Source: Nocardioides sp. SYSU D00038 (GTDB lineage Bacteria > Actinomycetota > Actinomycetes > Propionibacteriales > Nocardioidaceae). From it: a stretch of 64,000 nt of DNA. Of this stretch, positions 9,622-17,116 are shown piece by piece. Position 1 is the first letter of the stretch. Each line of letters begins with the position of its first letter. Location: NCBI RefSeq assembly GCF_016924665.1, contig NZ_JAFFJT010000025.1, positions 62,001-126,000 on the forward strand, read 5' to 3'. A program made the position numbers and the translations under genes. Below the pieces are notes generated by a model that did not search any database, was not told where the DNA came from, and was given only the letters and a program-made list of their open reading frames with translations.

Positions 9622-11211
9622 TCAGTCGCCCAGCTCGGCGCGGACCTCGGGGGCCAGCTCGTCGCGGTCGAGGGTGGTGCGCAGCGGGACCTCGCGGATG
9701 AACAGCACGCAGACCAGGGCCAGCACCGCGAACGGCACCGCGATGAGGAACAGGTGACCGGTGGCCTCGCCGAACGCGGTCTCGTAGATCGCCCGCACGG
9801 GGGCCGGCAGGTCGGCCAGGTCGGGGATCGAGCCGGTCTGGTGCCCGCCGTCGACGCCGAGGTCGGCCAACCCGGCCAGCACCTTGTCGCTGACCTGGTG
9901 GGCCAGCACCGCGCCGAGCGCGGATACGCCGATGGAGCCGCCCATCGAGCGGAAGAACGCCACCACCGAGCTGGCCGCACCCATGTCGGCCTGCGCGGTG
10001 TTGTTCTGCACCGCGAGGATCAGGTTCTGCATGGTCGCGCCGAGCCCCAGGCCGAGCAGCGCCATCGAGGCGCCGATCGCGACCAGGTGGGTGGTGGCGT
10101 CGAGGGTGCCGAGCAGCGCCAGGCCGGCGATGACCAGCACCATGCCGCCCACCAGCCAGCCCTTCCAACGCCCTGTGTTGCTGATGATCCGGCCGCTGAC
10201 GATGCTCGAGACGAGCAGCCCGCCGACCATGCAGATCGACATCAGGCCGGCCTGGGTCGGGCTCATGCCCCGGGCGTTCTGGAAGTACTCGCTGAGGTAG
10301 ACGGTCGCGCCGAACATCGCGAGGCCGATCAGCACCGACGCGGTGGTGGCCAGGGCGGTGGTGCGGTCCCGGAAGAGCCGCAGCGGGATGATCGGGTCCT
10401 TGGCGACCCGGCCCTCGACCCAGATCGCCGCGGCGAGGAGCACGACGCCGGCGGCCACGAGCAGGTAGGTCTGGGTGCTGAGCCAGTCGAACTGCTGCCC
10501 GGCCAGGGAGACCCAGACCAGCAGCAGGCTGACGCCGCCGACGAGCAGCGTCGCGCCGAGGTAGTCGATGCTCACGTCGCGACGCACGACCGGCAGGTGG
10601 AGCTTGGCCTGCAGCACGACGAAGGCGAACAGCGCGATCGGCAGGGTGGCGAAGAAGGTGCCCCGCCAGCCGAGCGGCGAGTCGACGATCAGCCCGCCGA
10701 GCAGCGGGCCGGAGACGGTCGCGACCGCGAACACCGCACCGATGTAGCCGCTGTAGCGGCCGCGCTCGCGCGGGGTGACCATCGACGCGATCACCACCTG
10801 CACCAGCGCGGTCAGGCCGCCGACCCCGAGGCCCTGGATGACCCGGGCGCCGATCAGCACCTCCATGTTCGGGGCCAGCGCGGCCACCACCGAGCCCACG
10901 GAGTAGATGACCAGGGCGCTCTGCACGAGCAGCTTCTTGCTGAACAGGTCGGCGAGCTTGCCCCAGATCGGGGTGGTCGCGGTCATCGCCAGCAGCGTGG
11001 CGACGACGACCCAGGTGTAGCCGGTCTGGCTGCCGTCGAGGTCGGCCACGATGCGGGGCAGGGCGTTGGTGACGATGGTGCTGGAGAGCATCGCCACGAA
11101 CATCGCCAGCAGGAGCCCCGAGAGGGCCTCCAGGATCTGGCGGTGGGTCATCTGGCCGGTCTCCTCGGCGGAGACCGGGGCCGGCTGGTCCAGGTCGACG
11201 GACTGGCTCAC
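9622..11211 (-). CDS. DHA2-family (EmrB/QacA-type) MFS drug exporter
   Basis: 529 residues, long enough for the 14-helix DHA2 drug:proton antiporters. The N terminus after a cytoplasmic leader reads LSSTIVTNALPRIVADLDG, the usual motif in helix 1, followed by YTWVVVATLLAMTATTPIWG and, in loop 2-3, GKLADLFSKK. Motif C-like stretches (GPLLGGLIVD) mark antiporters. It would expel lipophilic or cationic drugs from the membrane. The start is GTG 11211. It is the first structural gene of an operon with MarR. Upstream lie two inverted repeats, several RNA hairpins and a 12-codon leader ORF with its own promoter, suggesting two layers of control. Confidence 0.92.
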   Translation of the reverse strand: MSQSVDLDQPAPVSAEETGQMTHRQILEALSGLLLAMFVAMLSSTIVTNALPRIVADLDGSQTGYTWVVVATLLAMTATTPIWGKLADLFSKKLLVQSALVIYSVGSVVAALAPNMEVLIGARVIQGLGVGGLTALVQVVIASMVTPRERGRYSGYIGAVFAVATVSGPLLGGLIVDSPLGWRGTFFATLPIALFAFVVLQAKLHLPVVRRDVSIDYLGATLLVGGVSLLLVWVSLAGQQFDWLSTQTYLLVAAGVVLLAAAIWVEGRVAKDPIIPLRLFRDRTTALATTASVLIGLAMFGATVYLSEYFQNARGMSPTQAGLMSICMVGGLLVSSIVSGRIISNTGRWKGWLVGGMVLVIAGLALLGTLDATTHLVAIGASMALLGLGLGATMQNLILAVQNNTAQADMGAASSVVAFFRSMGGSIGVSALGAVLAHQVSDKVLAGLADLGVDGGHQTGSIPDLADLPAPVRAIYETAFGEATGHLFLIAVPFAVLALVCVLFIREVPLRTTLDRDELAPEVRAELGD

Positions 11212-11267
11212 GGGGACGTCATCTCGATTCGGTGCGGGGCGCTGGTGTCGGGTGCGACACCGGATAG

Positions 11268-11315
11268 AAGGTTGCTGCGGTCAACCTTATTCCGTGGTGG
11301 TTGCCGACGACAACT
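11268..11315. promoter_or_regulatory. Candidate tandem MarR operators
   Basis: A perfect inverted repeat AAGGTTG-N7-CAACCTT spans 11268-11288. A second, weaker copy GGTTG-N7-CAACT with the same 7-base spacer spans 11299-11315. Their centres are 29 bp apart, near three helical turns. Both are 57-104 bases before the exporter start and belong to the MarR/MFS operon by position. Binding is inferred; no MarR site of this exact sequence is claimed as known. Confidence 0.55.
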
Positions 11316-11379
11316 TCTTGTGCCCCGGATCACGCCGCCGCAGATCCGGACCGTCCCTGACCGTTCCGGAAATGCAGCA

Positions 11380-11495
11380 ACCCGCAGGCGTGGCCTCCGG
11401 TGGAGACCGCTCCGGTGGACGTGATGACCGGATCGCCTGCGGGTCGGGTAGCTGCGTTGGGATTCGCGCGCAGCCATGGGGGCATTCCCGCCCCC
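11380..11495 (-). promoter_or_regulatory. Leader RNA hairpins between leader ORF and exporter
   Basis: In the transcribed (minus) sense, just after the leader stop codon, GGGGGC-N6-GCCCCC (11478-11495) forms a 6-bp hairpin with further GCAGC/GCTGC pairing outside it. Next comes an 11-bp perfect inverted repeat, CGCCTGCGGGT/ACCCGCAGGCG (arms 11434-11444 and 11380-11390), with a 43-base loop. Neither is followed by a T-run. The layout leader peptide, hairpin, second hairpin, resistance-type gene resembles ribosome-mediated attenuators; that function is inferred. Confidence 0.5.
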
Positions 11496-11514
11496 TGCAT
11501 TGCTGCGTGGGCTG

Positions 11515-11553
11515 CTAGCTCGCAGCCACCTCACGCGTCCTTGAAGACTTCAT
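11515..11553 (-). CDS. Putative 12-residue leader peptide
   Basis: The ORF encodes MKSSRTREVAAS followed by TAG. It is preceded by AAAGGAGGTGGTCC, which can pair with about 14 contiguous bases of the 16S rRNA 3' tail (one G-U pair), much stronger than any other ribosome site seen in the window. The core ends about 11 bases before the ATG. A good promoter lies just upstream (11586-11614). The peptide is basic then Ala/Ser-rich, with no run of one amino acid, so amino-acid attenuation is not obvious. Hairpins follow before the MarR-linked exporter. Whether the peptide acts itself or only positions a ribosome is unknown. Confidence 0.6.
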   Translation of the reverse strand: MKSSRTREVAAS

Positions 11554-11585
11554 TCTTCGGACCACCTCCTTTCCCGTGTACGACG

Positions 11586-11614
11586 AGCGTAGGTCGCCGC
11601 ACCCGGCCGCTCAA
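11586..11614 (-). promoter_or_regulatory. Promoter of the leader ORF
   Basis: Reading the minus strand, a -35-like TTGAGC (11614-11609) is followed after exactly 17 bases by a -10-like TACGCT (11591-11586). Transcription would begin near 11579, about 25 bases before the leader ATG. It lies in the 89-base gap between the end of the ABC operon and the leader ORF, so the MarR/MFS unit has its own promoter and does not depend on read-through. Confidence 0.55.
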
Positions 11615-11642
11615 CACCTTTTCCCGCGTCTTCGCGAGCCGG

Positions 11643-13616
11643 TCACGCGACCGCGGCGGCGAACTGGGCCTGGTAGAGCCGGGCGTAGGCGCCGTCGGCC
11701 GCGAGCAGCTCGTCGTGGGTGCCCTGCTCGACGATCGCGCCGTCCTCCATCACCAGGATCAGGTCGGCGTCGCGGATCGTGGACAGCCGGTGGGCGATGA
11801 CGAACGACGTGCGGTCGGTGCGCAGCGCCGCCATCGCCTTCTGCAGCAGGAGCTCGGTGCGGGTGTCGACCGACGAGGTCGCCTCGTCGAGGATCAGCAG
11901 CGCCGGGTCGGACAGGAATGCCCGGGCGATGGTGACCAGCTGCCGCTCGCCGGCGGCGAGGTTCTCGCCGTTCTCCTCGATGACCGTGTCGTAGCCGTCG
12001 GGAAGCGAGTGGACGAAGCGGTCGACGAACGTCGCCCGCGCGGCCTCGAGGATCTCCTCCTCCGTGGCGCCGGGCCGGCCGTAGGCGATGTTGTCGCGGA
12101 TCGTGCCCTCGAAGAGCCAGGTGTCCTGGAGCACCATGCCGACCTGCCCACGCAGCTGCGCGCGCGGCACGGCGGTGATGTCGACGCCGTCGAGGGTGAT
12201 CCGGCCGCCCTGGAGCTCGTAGAACCGCATCACCAGGTTGACCAGCGTGGTCTTGCCGGCTCCGGTGGGGCCGACGATCGCGACGGTCTGCCCGGGCGAG
12301 GCCACCAGCGACAGCCCCTGGATGAGCGGCCGCTCGGGGTCGTAGCTGAACGAGACGTCCTCGAAGGCCACCTCGCCCCGGCGTAGAGGCGGGTGCGGCA
12401 GCGCGGCGGCGTCGGGCACCTGCTCGTCGGCGTCGAGCAGCTCGAAGACCCGCTCGGCCGACGCGACGCCCGACTGCAGGAGGTTGGCCATCGACGCGAC
12501 CTGGGTGAGCGGCTGCATGAACTGGCGGGAGTACTGGATGAACGCCTGCACCTCGCCGATCGACAGCGAGCCCTGGGTCACCCGCAGCGCACCGACGACG
12601 GCGACCGCGACGTAGTTGAGGTTCCCGATCAGGAACATCACCGGCATGATCAGGCCGCTGATGAACTGGGCGCGGAACGACGCGTCGTAGAGCTCGTCGT
12701 TCTGGCGGGCGAAGTCGTCCTCGACCTGCTGGCGGCGGCCGAAGACCGTCACCAGCGCGTGGCCGGAGATGCTCTCCTCGATGTGTGCGTTGAGGCGGCC
12801 GGTCTGGCGCCACTGGCTGATGAACTCGCCCTGCGACCGTTTCATGATCCGGCCGGCCACCCACATCGAGATCGGCACCGTCACCAGCGCGATCAGCGCC
12901 AGCAGCGGCGAGATCCAGAACATCATCGCGAGCACGCCGACCACCGTCAGCAACGAGGTGAGCAGCTGGCTCATGGTCTGCTGCAGCGACTGGCTGACGT
13001 TGTCGATGTCGTTGGTGGCCCGGCTCAGCAGCTCGCCGCGCGGCTGGCGGTCGAAGTACTCCAGCGGCAGCCGGTTGACCTTGTCCTCGACGTCGGAGCG
13101 CATCGTGCGCACGACGTTCTGGACCACGTCGTTGAGCAGGTAGCCCTGCAGCCAGGCCAGCGCCGACGCGGCGACGTAGACGCCCAGCACGATCAGCAGG
13201 GCGTCGGAGACCGCGCCGAAGTCAACGCCCCGGCCCGGCACGAAGTCGACCCCCGAGAGCAGGTCGGCCCGCTGGTCGTCGCCCGCGCGGCGCAGCGCCT
13301 CGACCGCCTCCTCCTTGGTGGCGCCGCCGGGCACCGACCGGCCGATCAGGCCGGCGAAGACCAGGTCGGTGGCGTGCCCGAGCAGCCGGGGCCCCAGCGT
13401 CATCAGGAACACGCTCGCCACCGCCAGCACGACGACCGCGGTCGCGCGGACCCGCTCCGGCGCCAGCCGCCGGACCAGCCGCTTGGCCGACGGCCCGAAC
13501 CGGTGGGCCCGCTGACCGACCATGCCACCGCCCATCGGGCCCCGCCCGGGGCCGGGGCCGGCCTCGATCCGCTCGGTCTCACGGAGCTCGGCCCCGCCCT
13601 GCCTCGACCCGCTCAC
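11643..13616 (-). CDS. ABC exporter half-transporter, subunit B (canonical ATP site residues, altered signature)
   Basis: 657 residues: a long N-terminal cytoplasmic tail, six transmembrane helices with an inserted soluble segment between helices 1 and 2, then the nucleotide-binding domain. Walker A is GPTGAGKTT, Walker B LLILDEATSSVD has the catalytic Glu, and the H-loop AHRLST has its His. The signature motif is ENLAAGERQ, not LSGGQ. Such an altered signature is known in heterodimeric exporters, where it faces the degenerate site of the partner. GTG 13616 overlaps the stop of the partner gene by 4 bases. Substrate is unknown; drugs or lipids are likely. Confidence 0.92.
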   Translation of the reverse strand: MSGSRQGGAELRETERIEAGPGPGRGPMGGGMVGQRAHRFGPSAKRLVRRLAPERVRATAVVVLAVASVFLMTLGPRLLGHATDLVFAGLIGRSVPGGATKEEAVEALRRAGDDQRADLLSGVDFVPGRGVDFGAVSDALLIVLGVYVAASALAWLQGYLLNDVVQNVVRTMRSDVEDKVNRLPLEYFDRQPRGELLSRATNDIDNVSQSLQQTMSQLLTSLLTVVGVLAMMFWISPLLALIALVTVPISMWVAGRIMKRSQGEFISQWRQTGRLNAHIEESISGHALVTVFGRRQQVEDDFARQNDELYDASFRAQFISGLIMPVMFLIGNLNYVAVAVVGALRVTQGSLSIGEVQAFIQYSRQFMQPLTQVASMANLLQSGVASAERVFELLDADEQVPDAAALPHPPLRRGEVAFEDVSFSYDPERPLIQGLSLVASPGQTVAIVGPTGAGKTTLVNLVMRFYELQGGRITLDGVDITAVPRAQLRGQVGMVLQDTWLFEGTIRDNIAYGRPGATEEEILEAARATFVDRFVHSLPDGYDTVIEENGENLAAGERQLVTIARAFLSDPALLILDEATSSVDTRTELLLQKAMAALRTDRTSFVIAHRLSTIRDADLILVMEDGAIVEQGTHDELLAADGAYARLYQAQFAAAVA

Positions 13617-15343
13617 GCCGCCTCCTCCGCGCTCAGCTGGGAGGTGACGATCTCCTGGTAGGTGGGGTTGCCGGCGAGCAGCTCCTCGTGGGTGCCGCGG
13701 CCCACCACCGCGCCGTCCTCGAGCACCACGATCAGGTCGGCGTCGCGGATCGTGGAGATCCGCTGGGCCACGACCAGCACGGTCGCGTCGCGGGTCTCGG
13801 GGGCGAGCGCGGCCCGGAGCCGGGCGTCGGTGGCGAGGTCGAGCGCCGAGAACGCGTCGTCGAAGAGGTAGACCGCGGGGCGGCGTACCAGCGCCCGGGC
13901 GATGGCGAGCCGCTGCCGCTGGCCGCCGGAGACGTTGGTGCCGCCCTGCACGACCGGGCTGTCGAGCCCCTCGGGCATCGCCTCCACGAAGTCGCGCGCC
14001 TGCGCGACCTCGAGCGCGTGCCAGAGCTCCTCGTCGGTCGCGTCGGCCCTGCCGTGCAGGAGGTTGGAGCGAATCGTGCCGGTGAAGAGGAACGCCTTCT
14101 GCGGCACCAGGCCGATCCGCGACCACAGCGCCTCCGGCGTCACCTCGCGCACGTCGACGCCGCCGATCCGGACGCTGCCCGACGTGGCGTCGTAGAGGCG
14201 GGGCACCAGGCTGACCAGGGTGCTCTTGCCGGCACCCGTCGAGCCGATCACCGCGACGGTCTGGCCTGGTCGCGCGGTGAGGCTGACGTCGCGCAGCACC
14301 GGCTCGGCCGCGCCGGGGTAGGTGAACCCGACGTGGTCGAGCTCGAGCACCCCGCCGTCGAGGCGGTCGACGCCGCGCTCGGGCGGCACGACGCTGGAGT
14401 CGGTGTCGAGGACCTCGGCGATGCGGTCGGCGCAGACCGCCGACCGGGGCACCTGCATCAGCAGGAACATCCCCATCATGATGCTCATCATGATCTGCAT
14501 CAGGTAGGACAGGAACGCCGTCAGCGCCCCCACCTGCATGCTGCCGTCGTCGACCCGGTGGCCGCCGAACCAGATCACCGCGACGCTGGAGACGTTGATG
14601 ACCAGCATCACCGCGGGGAACATCGTCGCCATCCAGCGGCCGGCGCGCAGCGACACGTCGGTGAGCCCGTCGTTGGCGGATGCGAACCGCTCGGTCTCGG
14701 CGGGCTCGCGGACGAACGCGCGCACCACCCGGATGCCGGTGATCTGCTCGCGCAGGATCCGGTTGACCTCGTCGAGGCGCACCTGCACCAGGCGGAAGCT
14801 CGGCACCATCCGCGACACGATGAACCCCACGGTGGCGAGCAGCGCCGGCACGACGAAGACCAGCAGCCACGAGAGCCCGAGGTCCTCGCGCATCGCCATC
14901 AGGATGCCGCCGATCATCATGATCGGGATCTGCACCGCCATCGTGCAGGTCATCAGGGCCATCATCTGCACCTGCTGCACGTCGTTGGTGCTGCGGGTGA
15001 CCAGCGAGGGGGCGCCGATGGTGGCGACCTCGCGCCCGGAGAAGGCCAACGTGCGGCGGAAGACCGAGGCCCGCAGGTCGCGCCCGAACGCCATCGCCGT
15101 GCGCGCGGCGTACCAGGCCGCGGTGATCGCGCACGCCGCCTGCAGCACCGAGAAGCCAAGCATCAGGGCGCCGCGGCTGATGATGTAGTCGGTGTCGCCG
15201 CGGGTCACCCCGCGGTCGATGATGTCGGCGTTGAGGCTCGGCAGGTAGAGCATCACCAGCGTCGAGGTGAGCTGGAGGACGACGATCGCGACGAGCCAGC
15301 CGCGATGGCGGCCGAGGTGGTCGCGGAGGAGTCGGAGCAGCAT
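13613..15343 (-). CDS. ABC exporter half-transporter, subunit A (degenerate ATP site)
   Basis: 576 residues with six membrane helices and a C-terminal nucleotide-binding domain. Walker A GSTGAGKST (about 367-375) and signature VSGGQRQR are normal. Walker B reads VYLFDDAFSALD, so Asp replaces the catalytic Glu, and the H-loop reads VAQRIST, with Gln for His. The composite ATP site built from this Walker A/B and the partner's LAAGE would bind but poorly hydrolyse ATP, while the other site is intact. This is the pattern of TM287/288- and TmrAB-like exporters. Its start shares one base with the TetR stop (TGATG), so the three genes are one operon. Confidence 0.93.
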   Translation of the reverse strand: MLLRLLRDHLGRHRGWLVAIVVLQLTSTLVMLYLPSLNADIIDRGVTRGDTDYIISRGALMLGFSVLQAACAITAAWYAARTAMAFGRDLRASVFRRTLAFSGREVATIGAPSLVTRSTNDVQQVQMMALMTCTMAVQIPIMMIGGILMAMREDLGLSWLLVFVVPALLATVGFIVSRMVPSFRLVQVRLDEVNRILREQITGIRVVRAFVREPAETERFASANDGLTDVSLRAGRWMATMFPAVMLVINVSSVAVIWFGGHRVDDGSMQVGALTAFLSYLMQIMMSIMMGMFLLMQVPRSAVCADRIAEVLDTDSSVVPPERGVDRLDGGVLELDHVGFTYPGAAEPVLRDVSLTARPGQTVAVIGSTGAGKSTLVSLVPRLYDATSGSVRIGGVDVREVTPEALWSRIGLVPQKAFLFTGTIRSNLLHGRADATDEELWHALEVAQARDFVEAMPEGLDSPVVQGGTNVSGGQRQRLAIARALVRRPAVYLFDDAFSALDLATDARLRAALAPETRDATVLVVAQRISTIRDADLIVVLEDGAVVGRGTHEELLAGNPTYQEIVTSQLSAEEAA

Positions 15344-15936
15344 CAGGCGTCCTTCCCGGGATCGGCGAGGACGCCGTGGAGGATCACGTCGACGATCTCC
15401 TCCGGGGTCAGCGGCCCCTGGTCGGAGATGTGGGGGTGGCTCCCCGAGAACGTGAGCAGCCGCACCAGGTGGACGACCCGTTCGACCGGCACCGTCAGCC
15501 GTTCGGCGTCCGGCTCGAGCAGCGTCGCCAGCCCCCCCTCGGCCAGCCTCTTGCGCGCCTCGGGATCACCGAACCGCGGCGGGGGCTTGGGCAGCCCCAT
15601 GGCCGACATCAGCGTGAAGATGCCGACGAACCGGCGCTGGAGCAGCCGGGTGTAGGCCACCAGCCGCTCGCGCAGCGCCAGCTCGCGGTCGATGCCGCCC
15701 ACCGCGGCGAGGAAGCCCTCGGGGTCGAACTCCGCCTCGAGCACCGCGTCGAACAGCTCGTCCTTGGTGGCGAAGCTGCGGAAGATCGTGCCCTCCGCGA
15801 TCCCCGCCGCCTCGGCGATCAGCCGCGTCGTCGTCCGCTGCCCGTGCTCGAGCAGCAGCGGCCGGGTGGCGGCGATGATCGCCCGGCGCCGCTCCTCGGG
15901 CGAGAGCGGTCGGGCGCGTTCTCGAGGTGGGGTCAC
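15343..15936 (-). CDS. TetR-family regulator of the ABC exporter operon
   Basis: 197 residues beginning at GTG 15936. The N-terminal helix-turn-helix (about 18-62) contains TTTRLIAEAAGIAEGTIFRS, the typical TetR recognition region. The C-terminal ligand domain is not diagnostic. It is the first gene of an operon with the two ABC subunits, with the stop and next start overlapping by one base. A perfect palindrome lies 17 bases upstream of its start, so autorepression relieved by the exporter substrate is the simplest model. Confidence 0.9.
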   Translation of the reverse strand: MTPPRERARPLSPEERRRAIIAATRPLLLEHGQRTTTRLIAEAAGIAEGTIFRSFATKDELFDAVLEAEFDPEGFLAAVGGIDRELALRERLVAYTRLLQRRFVGIFTLMSAMGLPKPPPRFGDPEARKRLAEGGLATLLEPDAERLTVPVERVVHLVRLLTFSGSHPHISDQGPLTPEEIVDVILHGVLADPGKDA

Positions 15937-15952
15937 GAGGGAGGACGATAAA

Positions 15953-15970
15953 TGAGTGAGTGCTCACTCA
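15953..15970. promoter_or_regulatory. Candidate TetR operator
   Basis: A perfect inverted repeat TGAGTGAG-TG-CTCACTCA sits 17 to 34 bases before the GTG start of the TetR gene. It is AT-richer than its surroundings. The form TGAGTGA-N4-TCACTCA is typical of TetR operators, and the location would block transcription of the TetR-ABC-ABC operon. Assignment is by position and symmetry. Confidence 0.65.
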
Positions 15971-16004
15971 CAAGTGGGTCGTGGGGGTGTGGGTTGCTGC
16001 GGGC

Positions 16005-16350
16005 GGCGGTGGGTGAGCCTCCGTTTTCGGGCTGCCGACGGCGGCCTCGTCACCGCTGCCCGGCGACCGCCGCTGGCGGCGGTGAGTGGGCCTCCGTTCT
16101 CGGGCTGCCAACGGCGGCGTGCTCACCGCTGCCCGCCGCCACCCCGGGCGGCGGTGAGCCACCCTCCGTTCCCGAACCGCAAACCGGGGCCCCCACACCG
16201 CCGCCCCGCGCCCACCCCGGGCAGCGGTGAGTCACCCCCCATCCCCGGACGGCAATCCGAGGCCCACTCACCGCTCCCCCCGCAGCACCCCGGGCGGCGG
16301 TGAGCCAACCTCCGTCCCCACACCCCGAACCGAGGCCCACTCACCGCTGC
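16005..16350. repeat. 73-bp tandem repeat array (first copy)
   Basis: About five imperfect units of 72-74 bp; the landmark GCGGTGAG begins near 16079, 16151, 16224 and 16297, with a diverged first unit near 16005. Each unit carries GCGGTGAG and, about 40-50 bases on, a CTCACCGC-like complement, so each can fold into a hairpin. The array fills the gap between the TetR gene start and the stop of the next minus-strand gene. A clearly related 73-bp array lies at 27.6 kb. There are no unique spacers, so it is not CRISPR. Confidence 0.8.
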
Positions 16351-16382
16351 CCGACCCCGCCCCAGACCGCGCCCACCACCAC

Positions 16383-16955
16383 TCACGCAGCCGGCCGACG
16401 CCGCTGACGGGCGACCAGCACCGTGGCGACCAGGACCAGCCCGGTCGCCACCAGGGCCAGCCCGGCGGGGAGCACGAACAGCCAGTCGCCGTTGGCCAGG
16501 AAGGGCGGGAGTCGGGGCACCGGCTCGACGAAGACCACGGCGTAGGGCTCGCCGGTGCGCACGCACTCGACGTAGACGGACGACGACGTCGGGCGGAACG
16601 ACCGGATGGCGACGTGCTCGGTGCCGACCGCCGCCCGGCGGTAGGCGCCGTCGGTCGTCTCCAGCTCGAGCACCTCGGCGTGCTCGCCGGTGACGGCACA
16701 GCTCGGCTCCGGACCGACCTCCGCCCAGAGGAACGCCTCGCGGTCGGCGGAGACGGCGACCTGGTGGGGTTGCCCGTCCACGGGAACGGTGGCCTCCGGG
16801 GGCCAGTCGTGCCCCCGCGACGTGGCCACGGCCGCAGCCACGAAGCAGACGAGGGCGACGGCCATGACGCAGGCGCCGAGGACCAGCAGCACCGACGACG
16901 TGGACCACGGGGCGGGGCTGCGGTCCGAGCCGGGCGCGGGAGTGGTCGCGGACAT
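16383..16955 (-). CDS. Small membrane protein of unknown function
   Basis: 190 residues from ATG 16955. A Pro/Ser/Ala-rich N-terminal tail is followed by a first membrane helix (SVLLVLGACVMAVALVCFVA, about residues 21-42), an extracytoplasmic domain of about 110 residues with two Cys (PSCAV and VECVRT) that could form a disulfide, and a second helix near the C terminus (LPAGLALVATGLVLVATVLV) ending in a basic RQRRRPAA tail. I do not recognise the family. It stands alone, with the 73-bp array downstream. Confidence 0.65.
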   Translation of the reverse strand: MSATTPAPGSDRSPAPWSTSSVLLVLGACVMAVALVCFVAAAVATSRGHDWPPEATVPVDGQPHQVAVSADREAFLWAEVGPEPSCAVTGEHAEVLELETTDGAYRRAAVGTEHVAIRSFRPTSSSVYVECVRTGEPYAVVFVEPVPRLPPFLANGDWLFVLPAGLALVATGLVLVATVLVARQRRRPAA

Positions 16956-17116
16956 GCGCGAGATGCTCCCACCCTCCGGCGTCCCGGGGTGGGAGCAGAG
17001 CCGGGGTGATCCGTGGTCGTTCGGGTCCCTCCCCAGGTCCCCTGACCGATCGCCACGGACCACCCCGACGTGGGGGGGTCCTACCGGGCGGCGAGCCGCC
17101 CGTCAGGAGGAGCCGC

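Noticed and set aside
11208..11534. 108-codon minus-strand frame from GTG 11534 overlapping the leader ORF and reaching the exporter start
   Set aside because: It overlaps the better-supported leader ORF, lacks its own ribosome site and has no recognisable protein features; composition alone explains it.
12393..15655. Plus-strand long frames opposite the ABC exporter genes
   Set aside because: Asp/His/Arg-rich antisense shadows of the ABC genes.
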